DNA of 64,000 bases from Proteiniphilum saccharofermentans (GCF_900095135.1 NZ_LT605205.1:434001-498000), one strand, 5' to 3'; counted from the stretch's first letter, positions 35,318 through 45,381 are shown. Notes: generated from the sequence alone by a model not told the origin. Program-made: numbers and translations.

Positions 35318-35686
35318 TTACTCTCCCTGTGTGCCTTCTTCCGGTTGGGGTTGAGCGGGCATTTGCGACGGAACAGGTATTTCAGGAGTTACATTCGGAG
35401 CCGTAGAAGGATTCAGCGGAGCCGGTTGTTCCACCTCAATCTGAGACTGTGGGGTATGTGAGTGTGAGGTCGTGTATTTGGCCGTCAGGATACTCAAAAC
35501 GATGATCGTTCCTGCCAATGTCCATGTGAACTTCTCCAGAAAATCAGTAGTCTTCCGAACACCCATAATTTGGTTTGAAGATGCGAAACCGCTTGCCAGT
35601 CCTCCCCCTTTGGATTTTTGTACCAATACGGCGAAGATCATCAAGATCGCTGCCAATACAATAAGGATTGTGATGAAAATATACAT
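35318..35686 (-). CDS. secG: Preprotein translocase subunit SecG
   Basis: The 122-residue protein has two membrane helices (residues about 2-22 and 53-70) linked by QKSKGGGLASGFASSNQIMG, the SecG hallmark. A proline/glutamine-rich tail of about 45 residues follows, as in other Bacteroidota. SecG is the accessory part of the SecYEG channel. It is the last gene of the sigma-54 regulator-lptE-TPR-secG set. Confidence 0.93.
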   Translation of the reverse strand: MYIFITILIVLAAILMIFAVLVQKSKGGGLASGFASSNQIMGVRKTTDFLEKFTWTLAGTIIVLSILTAKYTTSHSHTPQSQIEVEQPAPLNPSTAPNVTPEIPVPSQMPAQPQPEEGTQGE

Positions 35687-35728
35687 ATCTTATTTATCTT
35701 TATTTTGTTCAAATAAATTTGACGTTAC

Positions 35729-36487
35729 TCATTTGGCTTGACGAGAACGTTCAATACTAATCAACAATTCGAGAAAACGAATTTGGTGCGCAAAGTAAAC
35801 ACTTTTTTTTGGAAAATTCAAACTTAACCTTTTAATTATTGTGAGAGCCTGTTCATATTTCTTTTGTTTGATGTATATCCTGGCAAGTGTTTCTGTCAGG
35901 AATTCGCTCCCACCCTCTTCTTTTTCCTCTCTTTCCTGTTTCGTTTCGGTTGGGGGTGTATCCTGTGGAACGAATAGTATATCTGATTCCGCTTTTTTGA
36001 TAAACGCATCGATAATATCCTGATGTTGTAATTTTTGCTGTTCGTCAGTTTGATCAGGATTGACCCTTTCCCCGCTAAGAGATTTCAGATATGAAAAATA
36101 GTCTGTCGTAGCCAGATTCAATTCTGCGTTTTCTATAGCAGGTTCAATTATCTCTCTTTCCCCGAGCGAAGAGAGGAATGATTCTAGCAACTGTTCTGTC
36201 CTGTCGGCCCTGTTCAGGTGGATACTCTTATCCTTATTCAATAATTTCCCGTATTCTTCCCGGTAGATAAGATAGAATAGTTTTCTTCTGTCGTTACAGA
36301 GAACGGCTGTTTTGCCTAATTCTTCTTCATAGCCTTGGTTGTCAATCAGGTTTAAATTCTTTGTGTATAGTAGCCTGGCAGTATGAAAATAAGGATACTT
36401 CCCCACAACCGTTTTTAATTCTTCCAACGTGGAAGTGTCCAGCCTTTCCGGATTTTCCATCCAGTTGTATAGATCTTCCTTTTGCAT
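35729..36487 (-). CDS. TPR-like protein of unknown function
   Basis: The 252-residue helical protein has no signal peptide. It contains two TPR-like helix pairs, near residues 14-40 (LEELKTVVGKYPYFHTARLL) and 205-232 (LARIYIKQKKYEQALTIIKR), joined by a charged linker. It lies 4 nt after lptE and upstream of secG, an arrangement seen in other Bacteroidota. It may be a cytoplasmic scaffold; the role is unknown. Confidence 0.7.
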   Translation of the reverse strand: MQKEDLYNWMENPERLDTSTLEELKTVVGKYPYFHTARLLYTKNLNLIDNQGYEEELGKTAVLCNDRRKLFYLIYREEYGKLLNKDKSIHLNRADRTEQLLESFLSSLGEREIIEPAIENAELNLATTDYFSYLKSLSGERVNPDQTDEQQKLQHQDIIDAFIKKAESDILFVPQDTPPTETKQEREEKEEGGSEFLTETLARIYIKQKKYEQALTIIKRLSLNFPKKSVYFAHQIRFLELLISIERSRQAK

Positions 36488-36491
36488 ATAA

Positions 36492-36998
36492 TTACCAGTT
36501 TGACATGGTGGCGTTGAATATCTGATCTACAATTTCGTCGATGAGCTCATTAATAAGTTGGTCCTGTACAGTGTCAAATACTTGATTACTTGAGAAGGTT
36601 CGATTGGCAGAAATTCTTTCTTCAATCTCGGGATCATCTGTTTTATTATTTCGGAATCGCATCCTCACCGTCATAGTCAGTCGTGTCTCAGAAGCAAATG
36701 CATCCTCTTGTACTGCCAGAGGTGTCAGTTCGTATCCTACGATCTCTCCTTCTATCTCCATATCTCCATTTTGATTTACCAACTGTAGGCGTGTGTTGCG
36801 GGTAAACATATCTTTCATCTTCTCATTGAATTGTTGCTCAAGGGGAGGATAAACCAATGGTGCCTGATTGACGAAATGAGCTATTTGAAGTGTTTTTGTG
36901 AGATCATAGTTGATGGAGGTACCCCTGAAGGAGTAGGATATCCGGCATGAACTGACAGAAACCAGTAACAGTAGAAGGATGAAAGTAATTTTCTTCAT
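36492..36998 (-). CDS. lptE: LptE-like LPS-assembly lipoprotein
   Basis: The 168-residue lipoprotein (lipobox VSSC at residue 18) has the Bacteroidota LptE-like pattern ISYSFRGTSINYDLTKTLQI, then FVNQAPLVYPPLEQQFNEK. LptE plugs the LptD barrel that inserts lipopolysaccharide in the outer membrane. It lies 4 nt downstream of the sigma-54-type regulator gene. Confidence 0.85.
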   Translation of the reverse strand: MKKITFILLLLLVSVSSCRISYSFRGTSINYDLTKTLQIAHFVNQAPLVYPPLEQQFNEKMKDMFTRNTRLQLVNQNGDMEIEGEIVGYELTPLAVQEDAFASETRLTMTVRMRFRNNKTDDPEIEERISANRTFSSNQVFDTVQDQLINELIDEIVDQIFNATMSNW

Positions 36999-37002
36999 AA
37001 TC

Positions 37003-38268
37003 TTAACCTAAAAGTGAGTACTCCTTAATTTTACGGTAAAGTGTACGTTCCGAAATGCCCAGATCGCTGGCTGCAAGTTTCCTTTTTCCATTATGCCTTT
37101 CCAGCGCTTTCATGATCATCTCTTTCTCGACATCACTGATTGATAGGGTACTTTCCTCATATTCTGTGGCTTCCTGGATATTGTTCCTTTCAGGTTCATC
37201 CAGGTTAATTTTCTTTGGTACAGCCTCATATTTCACAGGAACGGAAACCCGTGTATTGTCGTTTGTAATGATAGAAGAAGAATGCATTTCTGATGACGTA
37301 GGATTGTATGACGTATGTTGTGCTGAATCCTCCATAATGCTTTTTACTACACGTTTCAGGTCAGTGATATCCTTCTTCATGTCAAATAATACCTGATAAA
37401 GGATCTCCCGTTCGTTGGCGAATGATTTCTGTTCCGACTCATGTATTTGATGAACCGAAACGGGTAGCATTCCTACTTCGTTGTTGGGCAGATACTTCTG
37501 AAGTATATCGGCTGTGATGAGACGTTCCTGCTCAATGACAGAGATCTGCTCCGTGATATTCTTCAGTTGACGCACATTACCGGGCCAGCGGTAACTTTTC
37601 AGTTTCTCTTTTGCATCATCGGTCAATGTGATAGGAGGCATCATATATTTTTCTGCACAATCGCCTGCAAATTTCCTGAACAAAAGAGGTATATCTTCAA
37701 CCCGGTCACGCAACGGTGGAATACGGATAGGTACCGAATTGAGGCGATAATAGAGATCTTCCCTGAATTTTCCTCTTTCCACTGCTTTGATCATATCCAA
37801 GTTGGTAGCAGCCACCACACGTACGTTGGTCTTTTCTACTTTTGAGGATCCCACTTTGATGAACTCACCGCTCTCCAGCACTCGAAGTAGTCGTGCTTGC
37901 GTTGGGAGCGGGAGTTCTCCCACTTCGTCGAGGAAGAGTGTACCTTCGTCGGCCACTTCAAAATAACCTTTTCGGGTACCTGTAGCACCGGTAAACGAGC
38001 CCTTTTCATGTCCAAATAGTTCCGAATCGATGGTGCCTTCAGGTATTGAACCGCAGTTGATGGCAAAATAGGGGCCATGCTTCCGGTTGCTGTATTGATG
38101 CACAATTTGCGGGAAATTCTCTTTTCCGGTACCACTTTCCCCGGTGATAAGCACCGAGAGGTCGGTGGGAGCCACCTGTAAAGCAACGTCGATAGCACGA
38201 TCCAGCTTAGGATCATTGCCAATAATCCCGAAACGTTGCTTCACCTGTTGTAAAGAGTGTTTTGCCAT
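37003..38268 (-). CDS. Sigma-54-dependent activator without receiver domain
   Basis: I start at 38268 (MAKHSLQQVKQRFG); the longer frame adds 17 unlikely residues. The AAA+ domain has Walker A GESGTGKE, the sigma-54 contact loop GSFTGA (serine for the usual alanine) and Walker B GTLFLDEVG. A linker of about 130 residues leads to a Fis-type HTH (KLAASDLGISERTLYRKIKE). There is no N-terminal sensor or phosphorylation domain, so activity is probably set by expression or partners. Targets are unknown; it is encoded with envelope genes lptE and secG. Confidence 0.9.
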   Translation of the reverse strand: MAKHSLQQVKQRFGIIGNDPKLDRAIDVALQVAPTDLSVLITGESGTGKENFPQIVHQYSNRKHGPYFAINCGSIPEGTIDSELFGHEKGSFTGATGTRKGYFEVADEGTLFLDEVGELPLPTQARLLRVLESGEFIKVGSSKVEKTNVRVVAATNLDMIKAVERGKFREDLYYRLNSVPIRIPPLRDRVEDIPLLFRKFAGDCAEKYMMPPITLTDDAKEKLKSYRWPGNVRQLKNITEQISVIEQERLITADILQKYLPNNEVGMLPVSVHQIHESEQKSFANEREILYQVLFDMKKDITDLKRVVKSIMEDSAQHTSYNPTSSEMHSSSIITNDNTRVSVPVKYEAVPKKINLDEPERNNIQEATEYEESTLSISDVEKEMIMKALERHNGKRKLAASDLGISERTLYRKIKEYSLLG

Positions 38269-38392
38269 AAGCGTGCTGTTTTTTGAATATTCAAAGATAG
38301 GAACTATTTCGTTAAGCAAAACGAGCAGAAGAAAATTTATTTGATTTCTGCCGTTGCGAGAAATAGTCTGATGAAATTGAACTTTTTCCTAT

Positions 38393-39223
38393 TTATTTCT
38401 TTCCTAAAGCATAGGTTTCTTTCTTCAGGTATTCACCCAATCCTGATGTATCATCCTTAAACGATGCTATCATATCCGGCATAATGGGATTCCCCAGCGT
38501 GATTACCATTTCTTTTCCCTTTTTGTTATATAATTCATGGCACAGCCTAAGGGTACGCACTTTATAACCAAATATTTTTGAAAGATAAAACGAAAGGCTA
38601 TTATGTCCGGAGATATGCATCGGGATGACCGGTACTTTCGTTTTCTGGATAATCTTGACAACTGCCGGTTGCCACTCCCGGTCTTCAATCACCAGTTTTC
38701 CTTTCTTAAAAATAAGATTCGACACAGCTCCTGCGGCGAAAAAACCCAATGGAAATCCTGCCTTTACATGGGCGATACTCTCTTTGATGCCGGCATAGGT
38801 GATACTGTTTTTCTCAGCATATTTCATAGGGTTTACCGTAATGAAATTCTCTGCCATCGTATCGATCAATCCGAGAATAACATTCACCATCATTTTATAA
38901 TTATGTACCCGGCTGCCCACGGTCTCGATCGCAGCAATTCCGTCGACATGTCCGTAAGGATGATTGGATACTGTGATGAAGGGACGATCCCGGAATTCAT
39001 CGAGTACCTCCGTGTTTCTTACCGTACGGGTGATTTCGAGTTTATCCAGCAGATCTTTACAAAAAGCAGGGCCGGTAAGATGCTTAGATCGGTTGTAAAT
39101 TTCATTTGCAACATTCAATGCAGATATTCTTAAGCCCAAGTCTATCAATTTGTCTCCGTATTTGCCCCTGAATGCAGGGTGCAGACTGCGCAACTCTTCG
39201 CGACTGATCAATGTTTCTTTCAT
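38393..39223 (-). CDS. Lysophospholipid/lipid acyltransferase (PlsC-like)
   Basis: The 276-residue protein has the acyltransferase motif NHPYGHVDG (H-x5-D spacing, as in the ornithine/glycine-lipid and hemolysin-like acyltransferase branch rather than the H-x4-D of PlsC). It also has FPLGFFAAGAVS and VPVIPMHISGHNS. It transfers an acyl chain to a lysolipid at the inner membrane. The spacing suggests an aminolipid substrate, such as the glycine lipids of Bacteroidota; that is inferred. Confidence 0.8.
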   Translation of the reverse strand: MKETLISREELRSLHPAFRGKYGDKLIDLGLRISALNVANEIYNRSKHLTGPAFCKDLLDKLEITRTVRNTEVLDEFRDRPFITVSNHPYGHVDGIAAIETVGSRVHNYKMMVNVILGLIDTMAENFITVNPMKYAEKNSITYAGIKESIAHVKAGFPLGFFAAGAVSNLIFKKGKLVIEDREWQPAVVKIIQKTKVPVIPMHISGHNSLSFYLSKIFGYKVRTLRLCHELYNKKGKEMVITLGNPIMPDMIASFKDDTSGLGEYLKKETYALGKK

Positions 39224-39252
39224 TAATACCGGACTTGTTTAGTTCATTTAAT

Positions 39253-39289
39253 TCAATTGCCACATCATCCGGAATGAGGTGGCAATTGA
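39253..39289 (-). terminator. Terminator-like hairpin after glmM
   Basis: TCAATTGCCAC (39253-39263) and GTGGCAATTGA (39279-39289) pair perfectly around 15 nt, 28 nt beyond the glmM stop. The following T-tract on the minus strand is weak. Confidence 0.5.
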
Positions 39290-39317
39290 GTGGAAAAAAT
39301 AGTGATATTTTTATTTA

Positions 39318-40700
39318 TTATGAGAACTCTTGGATGAGTTTTATAATCTGTTTGCCGATCTCTTCTGCCTCTTGCATGGAATGTGCTTCCGAATAAACAC
39401 GGATGATAGGTTCTGTGTTTGATCTTCTCAGATGTACCCATTTGTCGGGAAAGTCGATTTTCACTCCGTCGATATCGGTTATCTGTTGATCACTGAATTT
39501 CTCTTTTACCTTATCCAGAATTATTTCCGTATCTATGTCCGGGGTAAGCTCTACCTTTTGTTTTGCCATAAAATAGGGTGGATATGATTTTCTCAGTTCA
39601 GAAGGTGTTTTACCTGATTTGGCGAGATAGGTGAGGAACAGGGCAATGCCTGCAAGCGCATCGCGGCCATAATGTAAAGCAGGATAAATAATGCCACCAT
39701 TACCTTCACCCCCGATAACTGCATTTGTCTCTTTCATTTTAGCCACCACATTCACCTCTCCTACAGCTGCAGCATTATATTCTCCACCCCTGGCATGTGT
39801 AATATCCTTTAGTGCACGGCTGGAGCTGAGGTTGGATACCGTATTGCCGGGCGTATGTTGTAAAATATAATCCGATACGGCCACGAGCGTATACTCTTCT
39901 CCAAACGGTTCACCATCTTCGCAATAGATGGCCAATCGGTCTACGTCCGGATCCACGGCAAATCCTACGGTTGCTTTAGAACTTCGGGTAAGCGAAGCCA
40001 GTTCGGCCAGATGTTGTGGAAGAGGTTCGGGATTATGTGAGAAATTACCGTGCGGTGCACAATGCAGTTTAAATATCTCCTTCACTCCCAATGCATATAA
40101 TAATTCAGGAATGGCGATCCCTCCGACAGAGTTTACACAGTCTATTGCCACCCGGAAGTTGGCAGCCTCTATAGCCTTTTTGTCCACTAACTCGAGAGAC
40201 AGCACTTGTTGAATGTGATCGTGAAGATATTGTTTTTGGGTGACTTTCCCCAATTCATCCACAGGTGAAAATACAAAGTCATCCGATTCGGCAATACTGA
40301 GAATTTCTTCTCCTTCCGCTGCATTTAGAAATTCTCCCCTGCTGTTTAATAATTTCAGGGCATTCCACTGTTTTGGATTGTGGCTGGCCGTAATAATGAT
40401 ACCTCCGGAAGCATTTTCTTTTTCAACGGCGATCTCGGTGGTAGGGGTTGTGGCCATCCCGATATCGGTAACATCACATCCCATTCCTATCAATGTGCCG
40501 GTGATGATACGATGCACCATCTCTCCTGAAATACGGGCATCTCTCCCTACAACAATACAGGGTTTTTGCTTTTGTGACTGTTTTTTGATAAATGCGGCAT
40601 AAGCAGCTGTAAATTTTACGATATCGAGCGGAGTCAGGTTTTCTGCAATGATACCACCGATTGTTCCTCTTATCCCGGATATGGATTTGATTAATGTCAT
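39318..40700 (-). CDS. glmM: Phosphoglucosamine mutase
   Basis: The 460-residue phosphohexomutase has SISGIRGTIGG at the start, the phosphoserine loop TASHNP, the metal site DPDVDRLA, the sugar loop GGEGNGGI and the phosphate loop RRSNTEPIIRVY. It interconverts glucosamine-6-phosphate and glucosamine-1-phosphate for cell-wall synthesis. The family also includes phosphomannomutase-type enzymes, so substrate assignment is likely but not certain. Confidence 0.88.
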   Translation of the reverse strand: MTLIKSISGIRGTIGGIIAENLTPLDIVKFTAAYAAFIKKQSQKQKPCIVVGRDARISGEMVHRIITGTLIGMGCDVTDIGMATTPTTEIAVEKENASGGIIITASHNPKQWNALKLLNSRGEFLNAAEGEEILSIAESDDFVFSPVDELGKVTQKQYLHDHIQQVLSLELVDKKAIEAANFRVAIDCVNSVGGIAIPELLYALGVKEIFKLHCAPHGNFSHNPEPLPQHLAELASLTRSSKATVGFAVDPDVDRLAIYCEDGEPFGEEYTLVAVSDYILQHTPGNTVSNLSSSRALKDITHARGGEYNAAAVGEVNVVAKMKETNAVIGGEGNGGIIYPALHYGRDALAGIALFLTYLAKSGKTPSELRKSYPPYFMAKQKVELTPDIDTEIILDKVKEKFSDQQITDIDGVKIDFPDKWVHLRRSNTEPIIRVYSEAHSMQEAEEIGKQIIKLIQEFS

Positions 40701-40770
40701 AAAAGGTAATCTTTATCAATTATATGTTTTGATGTTGATCAAAGATATCAACCGAAAGGTTGCATTAGGG

Positions 40771-41337
40771 TTACCATTGATTTTCAAATCTGTATTCCAC
40801 CTGTTCATAATAAGTGGGTGTAAACTGATCTTTGTCGTATGATGATCCCATTTCGAAAGGAACGATAAGTTTCACTTTTCCTCTATGTCCTACATAAGAT
40901 AACGGAACTGCCCATCCTGCGGTTGAATTTGAATAGGCACTTAACGTGGTTGAATTGACCGGCCCAAAATATTCCAGTTCTTCCGGAAAAGTACTCTGAT
41001 AATTGGAGTATAGGATTGTGTCTCCGGTCGCAAAATAATGTAACCCTTTAAAACGGATATATATTTTTTCCCTCCATTGAGGTTTGATAGCGGAATCACC
41101 GTAATCAATAATATTGAAATAGACACCTGAATTGGGGTCTCTATAGAAATCATTGTCATCGAACTCACCATTTGCCGGAAACTCCCTGAGAACTTCAATA
41201 TTATTCTTCGCAATAAAGAGGTCGATTGCTTTCCTTTCATCTTTTAGACGGTCAGCATATGTTTTCCTGTTATTGCAGGAGGTAGTCAGAATAAATAAAC
41301 TGACAAGGATGAGAACTATGGAATTGAATAGTTTCAT
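40771..41337 (-). CDS. DUF4827 lipoprotein
   Basis: The 188-residue lipoprotein (lipobox TTSC at residue 21) begins mature NNRKTYADRLKDERKAID. It continues with a compact domain containing FYRDPNSGVYFNIID and GHRGKVKLIVPFEMG. This matches DUF4827, a Bacteroidales family distantly similar to FKBP-type prolyl isomerases. An envelope folding role is inferred. It lies between glmM and the DHH phosphoesterase gene. Confidence 0.82.
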   Translation of the reverse strand: MKLFNSIVLILVSLFILTTSCNNRKTYADRLKDERKAIDLFIAKNNIEVLREFPANGEFDDNDFYRDPNSGVYFNIIDYGDSAIKPQWREKIYIRFKGLHYFATGDTILYSNYQSTFPEELEYFGPVNSTTLSAYSNSTAGWAVPLSYVGHRGKVKLIVPFEMGSSYDKDQFTPTYYEQVEYRFENQW

Positions 41338-41441
41338 ATATTTAGGATAAAGAGTAAAGAATCAAGACACAAAAGTACACAATCTGCTTCAAAAAAACAG
41401 AGGTTGTGCTGAAATAAACATTATCTATTCTTAAAAATGGG

Positions 41442-42500
41442 TTAAAGGTTGTTTGCCACATTTTTTAATTTCTCCTCATATGACTTCAAACCCTCCTTGA
41501 AAACATGGATGGCCTCTTCAAAAGAGCCGTAAAATTCACCTCCTGAGGCGTTCAGGTGTCCCCCTCCATTGAAGAAGTCGGCTGCGAACTCATTGCAAGG
41601 GAATGATTTCTGGGAACGAAACGAGAGTTTCACCAGATCTTCATCTTCGCGGATAAAGGTAGAAAAAAATATACCTTTGATACTGAGCGGATAATTAACG
41701 AATCCCTCGGTATCACCCTTGCTGAAACGAAATTGAGCCTGATCTTCCTTGGAGAGGTAAAGAAGGGCCGAATGTAGTTCAGGATACACTTCCATTCGTT
41801 GCGATAAGGTAAATCCAAGCAAGCGGAATCGCTCTTCAGAATAATTATCGAATACCTGTGAATAGATAGCATCTTTATTGATGTTTTTCCGTAATAAAAG
41901 GCTGATGATCTCGAAAACCTCAGGATCGTTTGAATTGTAGGTGAAGCTGCCTGTGTCGGTCATCATGCCACAATAGATGCATTCAGCTTCTGCTTGCGTC
42001 AACTCTTCATATCTTCCCGCCTGATAGAATAACCTGAACAGAAGTTCACTTGTGGATGATATTTCGGGATGTGACACTGTTATATCGAAATTCTCTCCCG
42101 GAAGAAGATGGTGGTCGATCAGGATTTTCCTGGCCGGTGATTTGTCGAGAAAAGGCCCCATGTCACCTACCCGTTTGGAGATGTTATAGTCCAGGGAAAA
42201 GATCAGATCGGCATGCTTGAGTATGTGCTGCGCTGCGGAGGGATTATATTCATATATTTCAACTTCCCGTACTCCCGGCATCCATTTAAGGAAATAGGGA
42301 AACGAGTTGGGTACGATGATCTTTACGGTTTTGTTTCTTCTTTTCAGGAAATGGTAAAGCGCAAGCGAAGATCCTAATGCGTCACCGTCGGGTGAACGGT
42401 GGGTGGTGATGACGATCTTTTCTGCCTTGGCGATGGCATCCATAACCTGCTCTACTTTTTGGGGCTGAATCACATTTGAGATCGATACTGTAGAATTCAT
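41442..42500 (-). CDS. nrnA: DHH-family phosphoesterase (NrnA-like nanoRNase/pAp phosphatase)
   Basis: The 352-residue protein has the DHH domain motifs VITTHRSPDGDALGSSLALY, FSLDYN, ILIDHH and MMTDTGSF. A DHHA1 domain ends in FFNGGGHLNASGG. NrnA-type enzymes degrade 2-5-mer RNA and pAp, and some act on c-di-AMP breakdown products, which would fit the cdaA gene in this window. It is cytoplasmic. It lies 34 nt upstream of the comEC stop on the same strand. Confidence 0.88.
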   Translation of the reverse strand: MNSTVSISNVIQPQKVEQVMDAIAKAEKIVITTHRSPDGDALGSSLALYHFLKRRNKTVKIIVPNSFPYFLKWMPGVREVEIYEYNPSAAQHILKHADLIFSLDYNISKRVGDMGPFLDKSPARKILIDHHLLPGENFDITVSHPEISSTSELLFRLFYQAGRYEELTQAEAECIYCGMMTDTGSFTYNSNDPEVFEIISLLLRKNINKDAIYSQVFDNYSEERFRLLGFTLSQRMEVYPELHSALLYLSKEDQAQFRFSKGDTEGFVNYPLSIKGIFFSTFIREDEDLVKLSFRSQKSFPCNEFAADFFNGGGHLNASGGEFYGSFEEAIHVFKEGLKSYEEKLKNVANNL

Positions 42501-42534
42501 TTTGTCTCTGTCATTTGATAGGGCGACAAAATTA

Positions 42535-44499
42535 CTAAAAATTTAGCGAAAAGGCGCCTTTTTCCGTTACATCGTGTATATCAATATTGAATGCGGCGCA
42601 CACTTGTGTTATCCTGAAGGCCGTATATCGGGGTATCGAACTGTCGAGGACGATCATGGCGGGTCTGAACATTCCAAGTAATTTTTCAATATGTAAGGAT
42701 GTTTGTCGAGACAATATCAGAATATCTAGCGGGAATGGTTCTCCTGTGTAATGAGTGGTGAAATTGGTTTCCGATACCAGCAGGATGCGTTTTTCAGGGT
42801 GGGGGACAAAGCTGTTCTCTGTAATATCGAGATAGTGTCGTTTGTTGTTATGGAATACAGCTATTTCACTCCGGCCCGGACTATTAAATACGGTAAGTTG
42901 TGGTGCCGGGCAGGTGAGATTTTTATATGTGATTGTGAATTGGAAAAAGAGTAAGGCCGACAGTGAAATGATAAGTGGCCGGGGATGTCGTGAAACAAAC
43001 ATCCGGGTAACAGAGTAGATAAATAAGAGGAGTAGTATAAGTTGAAGAAAAGATATTTTCTTGTCGGAGATTTGGGCAAAAGGGATCGATTCGGAGATGT
43101 AAACGATCCTCAATAATAGTTCTATCAGGTTTTTTTCTACCCATTGAAAGAAAGTATACAACACCGTGATGATATCCCATTGCAGGGAACGGAGTAGTCC
43201 GAAAATAATAAGAGGAAAAGCTGCATAAATGATGATGCCGACCAGAGGGACGACCAGCATATTGGTGATGAAAAACCAGGTGGGGAATGTACCGAAATGG
43301 TAAAGTACCAGTGGAAAAACGCCTAACTGTGCTGCTGTGGTGATACAGAACAGATTCCATATATATTTCACAACTTTATTCGGGGGGCGGTAGAGCCGGT
43401 TTAGTATCGGATTAAAAAAGAGGATAGCAAACACGGCAGCGAAACTCATCTGAAATCCCACGTCGAATAGATAAGATGGCTGGAAAATGAGAATAAGAAA
43501 CGCTGCAGCGGCCAGTGAATTATAGGTAAATCCGCTGCGATGATACAGGTTTCCCAAGCTAAACAGGGTAAGCATGATGGCTGCACGGACTATTGATGCC
43601 GACATTCCCACTATGAACACAAATGCCCACAGAGTAGAAATAACCAGCCATTGACGGATAAGGAATCCATTGCCGTTTTTTCCAAAGAACGAGAACAATA
43701 GACTGATAACTGCATAAATGATCCCCACGTGTAGCCCGCTTAATGCCAGGACATGTGCTGTCCCCGATGCCCTGAATGCCTCTTGCAGATCGTTGGAGAG
43801 GTGTACCTTGTAGCCGAGGGTAAGTGCGCAGATAAACGCATATGCGTCGCTTTCCAGATCGAATGAACGATAAAAGTCGAGTGCCTTGGCCCTGAACCGT
43901 TGAGCCATAATAGGGATGCTCTTCGTCTCTCTACCGGTTTTCTGCCAGTCAACCGCAGGAATATAGCCTGACCCTGCGAATCCTTTGTTCTTCATATATC
44001 CGGCATAATCAAAATCATCCGGATTACCAAAATTCCTGAATGGTTCTACTTTGGACAGAAAGACAATTTCATCGCCGGGATTTAATCCCCTGGCTTCGTC
44101 GGTCTGCTCTAAATAAAGAATCACCTTCTTTTCTCCGGGAGAGGCTGTTTTTACATTAACCGCAATACTCCGTGGTTTCACCTCCGGGATGTCGAGCACA
44201 ACGCCGAGGTCATATTGGCCGTAACCCGGAGGAGAGAGTTCTGCGGACTCAATATGTTGCCGGAACTGGTATAGAGACAGGGAAAAAAGGAAGAGGCAGA
44301 CACCCGCTCCGAACAGCCATCTGAACCTGAATTGATCGTCGGGACGGATAAAAAATGATAACAACATAAGTGACAACCCGGCCAGGGCTGTCGGTAACGA
44401 TACGGATAGAATTCCGGGAAAAATCGCTCCTGCAATGATACCGAAAATCAAGGGAAGCAAGAGGCGGAAAAAAGGTGTTTTTCCGATCAATGCATTCAT
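42535..44499 (-). CDS. comEC: ComEC/Rec2-family membrane protein
   Basis: The 654-residue protein has an N-terminal DUF4131-like part (helices 1-3, residues about 10-75, then a beta-rich OB-like region). A Competence domain of several helices follows, with ALSGLHVGIIYAVISL as its hallmark. The C-terminal third is soluble and short. It does not show the full metallo-beta-lactamase nuclease domain seen in some ComEC proteins, as is common in Bacteroidota. It forms the inner-membrane channel for DNA uptake. Confidence 0.88.
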   Translation of the reverse strand: MNALIGKTPFFRLLLPLIFGIIAGAIFPGILSVSLPTALAGLSLMLLSFFIRPDDQFRFRWLFGAGVCLFLFSLSLYQFRQHIESAELSPPGYGQYDLGVVLDIPEVKPRSIAVNVKTASPGEKKVILYLEQTDEARGLNPGDEIVFLSKVEPFRNFGNPDDFDYAGYMKNKGFAGSGYIPAVDWQKTGRETKSIPIMAQRFRAKALDFYRSFDLESDAYAFICALTLGYKVHLSNDLQEAFRASGTAHVLALSGLHVGIIYAVISLLFSFFGKNGNGFLIRQWLVISTLWAFVFIVGMSASIVRAAIMLTLFSLGNLYHRSGFTYNSLAAAAFLILIFQPSYLFDVGFQMSFAAVFAILFFNPILNRLYRPPNKVVKYIWNLFCITTAAQLGVFPLVLYHFGTFPTWFFITNMLVVPLVGIIIYAAFPLIIFGLLRSLQWDIITVLYTFFQWVEKNLIELLLRIVYISESIPFAQISDKKISFLQLILLLLFIYSVTRMFVSRHPRPLIISLSALLFFQFTITYKNLTCPAPQLTVFNSPGRSEIAVFHNNKRHYLDITENSFVPHPEKRILLVSETNFTTHYTGEPFPLDILILSRQTSLHIEKLLGMFRPAMIVLDSSIPRYTAFRITQVCAAFNIDIHDVTEKGAFSLNF

Positions 44500-44617
44500 A
44501 AAGATTAGACTGTTTCGTTAAGCAATAGGACAGAAACATGTCTGCCTGCATTATGCCATGGTAAATGCTCTGTAAAAGAAAAGCCGGATACCTTCTTTTT
44601 CCTGGTAAAAGGCGATT

Positions 44618-45277
44618 TTACAGCATTTTTAATTGGTGGATGGTTTCCTCAGGATGCTCTGAAGAGAATACAAAACTACCGGCAACCAGCACATCGGCAC
44701 CTGCATCTACCAATCTTTTGCCTGTTTCCAGATTTATCCCGCCATCCACTTCAATCAGGGTAGAAGTTTGCTGTCGCAGGATCATCTCTTTGAGCATAGC
44801 TGTTTTCCTGACGGAATGCTCAATAAATTGTTGCCCGCCAAACCCCGGGTTCACTGACATCAAAAGTACCATGTCCAGGTCGGGAAGGATATCTTCGAGT
44901 ACCGACACGGGGGTATGCGGATTCAGGGTGACAACCGGCTTCATCCCTTTTTTCCTTATCTCCTGTACCACCCGGTGCAGGTGTATACAAGCCTCGTAAT
45001 GCACATTCATGTAGGTCGCACCCGTAGCAGCGATTTCATTGATAAACTTTTCAGGTTGTACGATCATCAGATGTACATCCAGCGGTTTTTGGGTTGCTTT
45101 TTTCAAGAGGTCGATCACCGGAAATCCGAAGGATATGTTGGGCACGAAAACTCCATCCATGATATCCAGGTGGATCCAATCGGCCTCGCTGCGATTCAGC
45201 ATTTCGATGTCTCTTTCAAGGTTCAGAAAATTAGCCGCCAACAGCGACGGCGCTACCATTGTGCCCATACGTTTCAA
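44618..45277 (-). CDS. rpe: Ribulose-phosphate 3-epimerase
   Basis: The 219-residue TIM-barrel protein has APSLLAANFLNL, the metal-site HLDIMDGVFVPN, DVHLMIV, MSVNPGFGGQQFIE and the phosphate-binding DGGINLETG and DVLVAGSFVF. It interconverts ribulose-5-phosphate and xylulose-5-phosphate. The start could be three codons later (MGTMVAPS). Confidence 0.96.
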   Translation of the reverse strand: MKRMGTMVAPSLLAANFLNLERDIEMLNRSEADWIHLDIMDGVFVPNISFGFPVIDLLKKATQKPLDVHLMIVQPEKFINEIAATGATYMNVHYEACIHLHRVVQEIRKKGMKPVVTLNPHTPVSVLEDILPDLDMVLLMSVNPGFGGQQFIEHSVRKTAMLKEMILRQQTSTLIEVDGGINLETGKRLVDAGADVLVAGSFVFSSEHPEETIHQLKML

Positions 45278-45381
45278 AGTTTATAGATTCAAAGTTAGTA
45301 AAAAATGATTACAGGGCAAAATCGTCTTTTTCTTCTTCTATTGAAAGGAAAAAATCAAAATCAATTTCAAAGATCTTACTT

